Below, one piece after another: positions 29,450 to 35,695 of a DNA stretch of 35,695 nucleotides (position 1 is its first letter; each line of letters starts with the position of its first letter). The notes beneath the pieces were generated by a model. The model had not been told where the DNA came from. It saw only the letters and a list, made by a program, of their open reading frames with translations, and ran no database searches. A program made the translations under genes and the position numbers. The stretch covers positions 1 to 35,695 of the forward strand of contig NMRA01001206.1 of NCBI GenBank assembly GCA_002633005.1, written 5' to 3'. Origin of the DNA: Phoronis australis. Its lineage: Eukaryota > Phoronida > Phoronidae.

Positions 29450-32400
29450 GTAACTATGACTGTGGATGTATAGAATATACTTGACCTTGTTCTCCTACCC
29501 ATCAATGTTTTAACTTTGAGAATTGTGAACCTCACAAGTGTGTAACAAGCTGGTACTGACGAACAGTGCTTCTGTTTCTTTTCTGAACTGCCAGCCCTCA
29601 GAACTGACTGGTTGATTACTGGGTCCCTGAAAATATTGCCTGTCACCTAAATCTCATTTGACATTCCTTGATGAAATTTGAGTCAACGTCGCATGTCCTG
29701 TGCAATATGGCACACTTCAGTATCACAAATATCGGAACTGTAGGGCCTAGACGAGGTCGGAGTGTATTCATTTACATGTCACGCTTGTGTTGACTGTGTA
29801 ACAGTGGTCGGAAGTCATCTGTATTTTTCCAAAAAACATTTGATTTTAAAAAAATACGTACTTTTATATATTCAAATAGACATGAAAAAGTACACATTGA
29901 AAAAAATCGGAACAAATATATATAATTCTTTTGAGGAAGTCATCGACAGCAAAACTAAGCGACATTGGTGTACTGACAGGGTTGTGCAGCACCATATTGT
30001 AACTACCTGTAACAGTACATGTGGTGTTGGTTCGAAATGATAAAACAAACAAAACGCATAGCATTCATTTACTGTGCTACCATTGCGCAATGACCTTCGC
30101 TTTTTCCTGTCCGAAATACTGGCATTCATTTTCCATGTGATTTTTTACTCTCAATTGTGTTCAGGGAAACAAATTTCAAAATTTGGAACATGTAATTGTT
30201 GTGTGCGTATATTAGTTATGATCAATATTAACTGCTCACGTATTCCACTGGCCTCTGGGACTGGTGGGATGAAAAGTTACGATCTGGCTTACAAAATTAC
30301 AGTAGTCTGGTAAAATAGCGGTGTGTACTAGTAAAGGGAACACTGACAAGTCCACTGACTTGAGAAGTCACCTAAATGTGGAAGGTTAATCAAGGTCTGT
30401 TAGCAGAGTTGGACTGCCTCGAACCAAAGGAGACTTAGCCGTGATATCTCAAGGGAAAGATTTAGCCAGGGCCGCCTCTTATTCCTCAGGCCAATTGTAC
30501 AAGTTATCAGTTTCAGAGTGAACTTTGACCTTGGACTAAATAGATGTATGAATTCCTGTCCAGTTTCTCGTAACGATCCTCGTGGAGGTTTGATCATTTG
30601 GCTGTCAGGCTGTGTCTTAAGACAATGCAGGGGTCTCAAAATGTGTTGAAATATGGAATGATGCACCCATGCTGCCTGTGTTTTTGAATCACGAAAAATT
30701 TTATTCAGTGTCTCCAGAAAAGCTGAAAGAATGGATTTCAAATGTCAATGACCTCAACTTCTCAAACAAAAAGTCAAAACTTTGCGAAAACTTGTAAATT
30801 TAATTTAGTCAAGCTTTAACTCCAAATAATACAAGAAACATGGCGTCAGCAGCCTAGGCTTATGTAACACTAATTTTTCATGCTTGTAGAAATATCTGAG
30901 CTCGCTTGGTAAGAAAGTAAATGTCAGCACAAAGTTCTCCAGCGTGGACGATGTCTCCATCTCTAGCAGTGATGGCAGTTTCAAAAAAGGCAAATTTCCC
31001 AAGAACAATGGCGGAGACGGTGATCGAAGTAAATTCCTGAAGAAAACTGCCAAAACTGGGGGTACCACAAAAGCTCTTATCGAACGCACCTCAAAACCTG
31101 CTCATACCACGTCGGACACATTCAATCAAACTGGCACAAGTCAGAAAACTATTATGTCGCCGGCTTTAAACAAAGTGGCCAATTTAACCAGCAAATATTT
31201 GAAAAAAGATGTTTCTATGAAACCCAAAGGTAGTCCAGTAGTTAGTGATAGTGACTTGGATATGGATATGAGTCAAGATTCAGATGTGTTAGCCGACATG
31301 AGACAACTGAAAGCTGGAGCCGGGTCTGACCCTGGCAAGAAAGCAAAGTCTGTCAACAGGGTGTTGAAGAGCTCTAGTGCTGCTAGTGGAGGCCATGATA
31401 GGGCATTAGGCATGATTATTAGTGACTCTAAGCCGATGAAGAAGTTTACCCAATCATCTGTTGTGTCTGGTGCACAGCAGAACCTAGCATCTAGTGAGGA
31501 GTCTGACAGCAACTCCAGTTTTGCAAAAGCCAAGTCGTTCTTGAAGAAGGGATCACAATTAAAAAATGTGCATGGAGCGGGAAAGGTGTCAGTACCTATG
31601 ACTTCAACACCAAAGAAAACTTCCGGTTTGTATTTGTGTCCTTGTACAGATATTTATTTTAAATATCTCGCAATTTCATACTGGTCATCTTTTTTCCCAA
31701 AAAAATGACTGACTAACGTGCTCTGTAAGTGATGACCCCTTCTATAACTTTTCTTGCGAAACAGAAACAGATTCTCTAAGTACATCAGATATATCATCAA
31801 CGTGATTCCTGTATTCTTGACTCACATGTCTCTTGGGCTTTTGTTTCTATCCTGTAAAAAGCTGACTTCCAAAAATCACTATGAGGTAGTAATGTTGTAC
31901 CATTTTTAAATCTATGGGCCATTTGTTACAACCTCGAACCAAGACGCCATGCCAATGTAAATAGGCTAAAGATTGGTGTAAGTAGACCTGTAATAGATTT
32001 TAGAAACAATCCCAGTAAAACATGATAGGCCTATTAATTCTTGAGAATGTTACGGTAAGGGTTTGGAACACGAGTGTTGTGGAGTGAATATCCTCCAACA
32101 CAAGTCCTGTGGAGCGCATATCCTAAAACACAAAGGGTTTTCAACTGCGTTTGCTCTATGGTAAGTATCTGTTATCTCCAGTTAAGCCCGCCCAAGCGCT
32201 GACAGTGGACACAGATGAAGAAGACCTAGCCCAGTTTATGCAAGGTCTCTCACCGTCCCCTGTCGCCGCTTCTGATCCAAATGAGGGCAGCCATGATGCT
32301 TCCATCATATCAAACTCACAACCAGTGTCTGTCAACCATCGCAAGGTGAGATCACATCATAATTAAACCCATATCACAGTCTAAGTCAACAGAGTGGCTT

Positions 32401-35030
32401 TTCATGATCATTGTATTTTTGTTTTTTATTTTTTATTAATTGTACTCGTCATCAATTGTTGTTCAAAATAAATCAAACTCTGTTGAAAGGTCATGGGGTC
32501 AATCTCAGAGTGAACCTATCATAATAGTTGTATCCTTGAGCCAGCCGTGTCACCTGCAATCTTCCATTCCAAGTGCCTGTATAAATGAGTACAAGCCATG
32601 GCTGAGAATGAGAGGGATTGGCACCTTGTGTAAGAAGAGTAAACTTCTGAGCCTGATGAACCTTGTGCAGTCATTTTCTATGTGATAGCTCAGTCATGAT
32701 CAAATGAGGCTGTTTTTAGGACGTTGGATCCAACTACAACGTGGTGTCAAGTGAAGAGTACCAGGAAACTGAGGCTGGCCCTTCACAGTCGCTCACTTCA
32801 GTGGATAGTTATAAGGGTAGGTACTTTACGTAAACCGGACACAGAACTAACCCACTCATGTTTGGCTCTACGCCCCCCCCCCTCCCCTATTCATATGATC
32901 AAGGCTTCCTTGAAACCGGCACCTTGCCGAGAGATCCCAGTTTTCCGTTTTCAAAATCAGAGAAATCAAATTTTGTTTTATCATTTCAAAGTGATAAATA
33001 ATTTTCTTCTTATCTGTTCTCAAAACCGAGATTTTAGAACGGCGCCACCTTCAGAAAGAATGAATACCTACTACAATGTGTCTTCTGCAAAACGATCATC
33101 AATACATGCTTTCTGGTTCCCCTACCATCTGCAGGCTTAATGACTATTTCATTTGAATGTTACCTTACTTTTCACTTGAAGTTTTTTACACAAAATGGAT
33201 ATCTCACTATACTACCAATAGTGTTAAGATGAGGCCATGTTTACAGTTTCAGGTAGGCTGTTCAGTGAAATTACATTTATATGCCTTTCTTGCAGGTAAC
33301 CAATTGTTGAGTCTCACTTCACTAAAATCAGCTGTCAGTGAGGAGCGCCCCCTACCAACAGATTTGCACTCTGCTTCAGAGGTGCCATCTGTTGTTGAAA
33401 CTGACGATGAGACCACAAAGGACAACGTTCTTGGTATGTGCTAACTATTTATACAACTTGATATTTCATTCCTAATTTGTTCCCAAAAGATATGCATGTT
33501 TTAACCTGTAGTGCCACTGGTAGACTGTATAGCAGTCGGCAGACTGGGTGCATGTTTTGGTGGGCTGACCTCCATAGGTGGTGATTTTCTTCTTTTTGAT
33601 TGTTTTCGCTGACATTCTTATGTACGCACATTATGTTGTTGTATCTTGCCATCGTATCTGTCCTGGCGTCTAGCATCCACTTCCACCGCTTTATCTCCTT
33701 ATTCCATGCATGTTCTACATGAGCTTTGGTGGGAGTGTAACATGAAAGTGACAGCACATCTGACTACTGCTGTGCCACCTGTTGGCTGTTCTTTTTATTT
33801 ATGCTGTTGGGTTTTTATAAAATCTGGCACGATGGGTTCATATTGAGGAGACTATGCTACCCAGAAATTTTGGACAGAGTTGATTGCTGCTACACCTTTA
33901 GTGGCAGTTCTAGTATTTTGGTTTCACTGTCGTGTTTTTTGGCATCTGCCAGACGATTCATAGACTTGTCATCATTTGGAGGGCTGTGTAACATGCTCCT
34001 TCTATACCTGTGCCATTTAGAATGCATATGGTGGGCACGTGTCAATGCTCTGCATTGCTCTTGTTATAAACTTTTTTGGCATACACTAGCCTGTTAACTG
34101 TTTTCCCCTAAAAACTTTGCATGTCTTTAGAAATGTTGACAATTAATGCATGATGTGGATCAGTATAGTGCAGTGAATACAAAATACGATTTAGTGAATA
34201 CAAAAACAAAACGAATACAAAATACAATGGACTGAATACAAAATACAATGGACTGAATACAAATTACAATGGACTGAATACAAAATACAATAGACTGAAT
34301 ACAAAATACAGTGGACTGAATACAAAGTAAGATGGAGAACAAACTTGTCCTTTACCTTATCAATACCTTTATTATTCCTAATAATCAGGTCTGACTACAG
34401 TTGTGTTGTTGTACCTGGTATTTGTCATTTAGGTACTGAACTCAATCACTGTTCTTTAGGTCAGTTTGGGCTGTCGACTCTTGATGATCTTGAAGAACCA
34501 GTCCAACATGCACCCCGACAGAAACCGTCGCCAGCAGGGCTATTCAGCAAGCTGGGTCTTTCCACTCTTGATGATCTTGAGGCGGTCAATGAAGCTGGCC
34601 AATCAGCAGATGATAGTGAAGGCATGCCAAGTCCTGTTCAAGACAGATACGCCAGTGACTTCGAGTCAGAGCCTAGCAACCATTCTAGACTGGAGTCTGT
34701 GAATACGATCTCTTCGGTGTCGGAGGTGAAAACGGCCAGTCCAGTCAAAAGTCACTACAGTGACGACTTTGACAGCGACCTGTCTGAGAAGGACAGTGTT
34801 CGTTCAGCTCCATCGTCCACGGTGGAGTCGAGGACTTCTAGTAAAACGAGGACAGACACGCGTCAAACTGTTGACACCCTTCATAACACTGCCAGCCTGT
34901 TGACAAAGTCATACAGTCAAGATAGCTCCACTGTGTCCAGGTCGTCTACAGTCAGTAAGTCATCAGTGAAGAGTAGATCTGCCACCAGCTACTCACAGTC
35001 GTCACGGACCAGTGCAAGCTCTCGTGTGAA
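29316..35030 (+). CDS. Gene 3: C19orf44-like (DUF4614 candidate), 3'-partial
   Basis: Proposed exons: 29316-29449 (ATG 29327), 30890-31625, 32182-32345, 32720-32816, 33296-33433, 34433-35030; phases agree throughout and the gene continues past the window. The product is a Ser/Lys/Asp-rich, probably unfolded protein: SALLQKASSQLSG, KYLSSLGKKVNV, DRSKFLKKTAKT, KSFLKKGSQ, DTDEEDLAQFMQGLSPSP, then two copies of GLSTLDDLE and two SPV(Q/K)-x2-Y(A/S)(S/D)DF(E/D)S motifs, ending in a Ser-rich run. No membrane segment or enzyme motif is seen. The (S/R)FLKK and Y-S-D/E-DF-E motifs, together with the head-to-head position beside calreticulin, match what I recall of vertebrate C19orf44 next to CALR3; function in that family is unknown. 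The conserved C-terminal part would lie outside the window. Other DF-E/YSDDF coiled or centrosomal proteins remain possible. Confidence 0.7.
29450..30889 (+). other. Gene 3 intron, 1.4 kb
   Basis: AT-rich, with no repeat or coding feature recognised. Confidence 0.7.
30890..31625 (+). CDS. Gene 3 large exon, Lys/Ser-rich with FLKK motifs
   Basis: Acceptor GCTTGTAG at 30889, donor G|GTTTGT at 31626. 245 codons plus one base. It contains KYLSSLGKKVNVSTKFSSVD, DRSKFLKKTAKT, NLTSKYLKKDVS, SDSDLDMDMSQDSD and AKSFLKKGSQLKN. The base G joins TT of the next exon to give Val. Confidence 0.85.
31626..32181 (+). other. Gene 3 intron, 0.56 kb
   Basis: No structured content; an imperfect pair of 'CACGAGTGTTGTGGAG' / 'CACAAGTCCTGTGGAG' near 32069-32113 looks like a short diverged duplication. 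Confidence 0.65.
32182..32345 (+). CDS. Gene 3 exon, DEEDLAQFMQGL motif
   Basis: Acceptor TCTCCAG at 32181, donor AAG|GTGAGA at 32346. It reads KPAQALTVDTDEEDLAQFMQ then GLSPSPVAASDPNEG. The acidic-then-amphipathic TDEEDLAQFMQGL looks like a short linear interaction motif. Confidence 0.85.
32346..32719 (+). other. Gene 3 intron, 374 bases
   Basis: No feature recognised. Confidence 0.7.
32720..32816 (+). CDS. Gene 3 exon
   Basis: Acceptor TTTTTAG at 32719, donor G|GTAGGT at 32817. It encodes DVGSNYNVVSSEEYQETEAG then PSQSLTSVDSYK; Ser/Glu-rich with no known domain. Confidence 0.75.
32817..33295 (+). other. Gene 3 intron, 0.48 kb
   Basis: It has a C-run near 32872-32885 and a CTCF-like core on - (33041-33051). 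Nothing else is seen. Confidence 0.7.
33296..33433 (+). CDS. Gene 3 exon
   Basis: Acceptor CTTGCAG at 33295, donor G|GTATGT at 33434; split Gly at the start. It encodes NQLLSLTSLKSAVSEERPLP then TDLHSASEVPSVVETDDETT and KDNVL. Confidence 0.8.
33434..34432 (+). other. Gene 3 intron, 1 kb, with 21-bp minisatellite
   Basis: Non-coding. The 34175-34338 minisatellite lies about 95 bases before the next acceptor. Confidence 0.8.
34175..34338. repeat. 21-bp minisatellite, about 7-8 copies
   Basis: The unit is GAATACAAAATACAATGGAC plus T, with starts near 34175, 34196, 34213, 34234, 34255, 34276, 34297 and 34318. On - it stays open as repeated FCIQSIV, a repeat artefact. Confidence 0.92.
34433..35030 (+). 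CDS. Gene 3 exon, duplicated GLSTLDDLE and YxxDF motifs
   Basis: Two in-phase acceptors exist: CATTTAG (exon from 34433, adding TELNHCSLG) and TCTTTAG (exon from 34460). The donor AA|GTAAGT is at 35031. It contains FGLSTLDDLEEPV, LGLSTLDDLEAV, SPVQDRYASDFES, SPVKSHYSDDFDSDLSEKDS, and a Ser-rich end (SSTVSKSSVKSRSATSYSQS). If the donor were ignored, TAA would end the protein at SSRVK. Confidence 0.85.
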
Positions 35031-35695
35031 GTAAGTATTATAGATACTTTCCTGTTTCATTTTATTATAAATAGAAACTTCATCTGCCAAACTGATTTTA
35101 ACGCAAACTGGTTCAGTGGTAACTTAAGCGCAAGTATTGCTCATTCAACACAACTCCAAATATTTTCAAATTTAACTGTATTTACAGAATTTTTTAGTTA
35201 ATTTTTATTATTGGTCGTGCACTCTACCATCTCAAGTGGCCGCTATGGTGAGTGACACCTGACTCATGCATTATGGGTATTCTCTCAGCAGCCGCCATTT
35301 TTTTTTTAATAAAAATCAGTAATGAAATACGGCAAGCCCAAACATAAATGAAAGTGATGTCATCCAACTGTAAAATGTGCCGGATTTAGAACACAATGTG
35401 GCCAACAGCCTCAATTTTATTTTCTTACTTTTTACACGAGACATATGGAACAAAATTATTGATTTGCTGTGAAACATATACTCACAATCGACCATTTTTT
35501 GTATGGAATTCTGCCCTACCTCAAATATTCCAAAGTAACTTGAAAGGTCTAGCGAAATTCATTCAAGATGCTTTGCAGCTTATAAGTATTTGTTTATAAA
35601 CTAGTCTGAAGTGGTCATATTTGAGCGTGTGCAATATGTTATGTAATGGTTTAATTATTATTAGGTGACTGGGTAAGCCCATTGAGGCTGGGGGG
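35031..35695 (+). other. Gene 3 intron to window edge
   Basis: No further exon, repeat or signal recognised before the right edge. Confidence 0.65.

Noticed and set aside
34160-34342. A - frame of repeated FCIQSIV
   Set aside because: It is a translation of the 21-bp minisatellite.

Overview
This is animal nuclear DNA: AT-rich, with long spliceosomal introns, canonical GT-AG sites, many minisatellites, and metazoan-specific protein families. The most likely source is an invertebrate (marine deuterostome or lophotrochozoan-like); I cannot name the species. There is no bacterial or phage content, CRISPR array, tRNA or rRNA. All exon models were built by hand from splice sites, reading phase and family knowledge; no transcript data were available.

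There are three genes. (1) From the left edge to 17307 on + lies a Disabled (Dab1/Dab2-type) endocytic adaptor: 11 exons and about 677 residues in the window, missing its N-terminus. It has a PTB/PID domain, then tyrosine motifs (YDVP, YAVP), a clathrin-box-like LLDLQ, DPW and DPF motifs for AP-2, a 16-residue tandem repeat, NPF motifs and a short LYAVV-containing tail. (2) From 26146 down to 20353 on - lies calreticulin: signal peptide, lectin domain, partial P-domain, acidic C-domain and a C-terminal HDEL. One exon, carrying most of the P-domain (about 108 residues expected), is absent and coincides with a single N at 22918, so it was almost certainly lost in an assembly gap. (3) From about 29316 to beyond the right edge on + lies a Ser/Lys/Asp-rich, low-complexity protein that I tentatively match to the C19orf44 (DUF4614) family.

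Dab and calreticulin converge tail to tail over 17308-20352, which holds both 3' UTRs and a foldback element. Calreticulin and gene 3 are head to head across about 3.2 kb, which holds ER-stress-element-like sites and a large inverted duplication of a decayed MADF/SANT-like coding fragment. In human, CALR3 and C19orf44 are, to my knowledge, adjacent and head to head, so the arrangement may be an ancient conserved gene pair.

The genes do not form a pathway. Dab works in clathrin-mediated receptor uptake and Src-family tyrosine signalling; calreticulin works in ER glycoprotein folding and calcium buffering. Introns hold at least nine tandem-repeat arrays, two MITE-like palindromes and several CTCF-like motifs. 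Nothing here is a wholly new system. The most interesting points are the tyrosine motifs built across duplicated exon junctions in Dab, the alternative Dab C-termini, the gene-pair synteny, and the inverted coding duplication.
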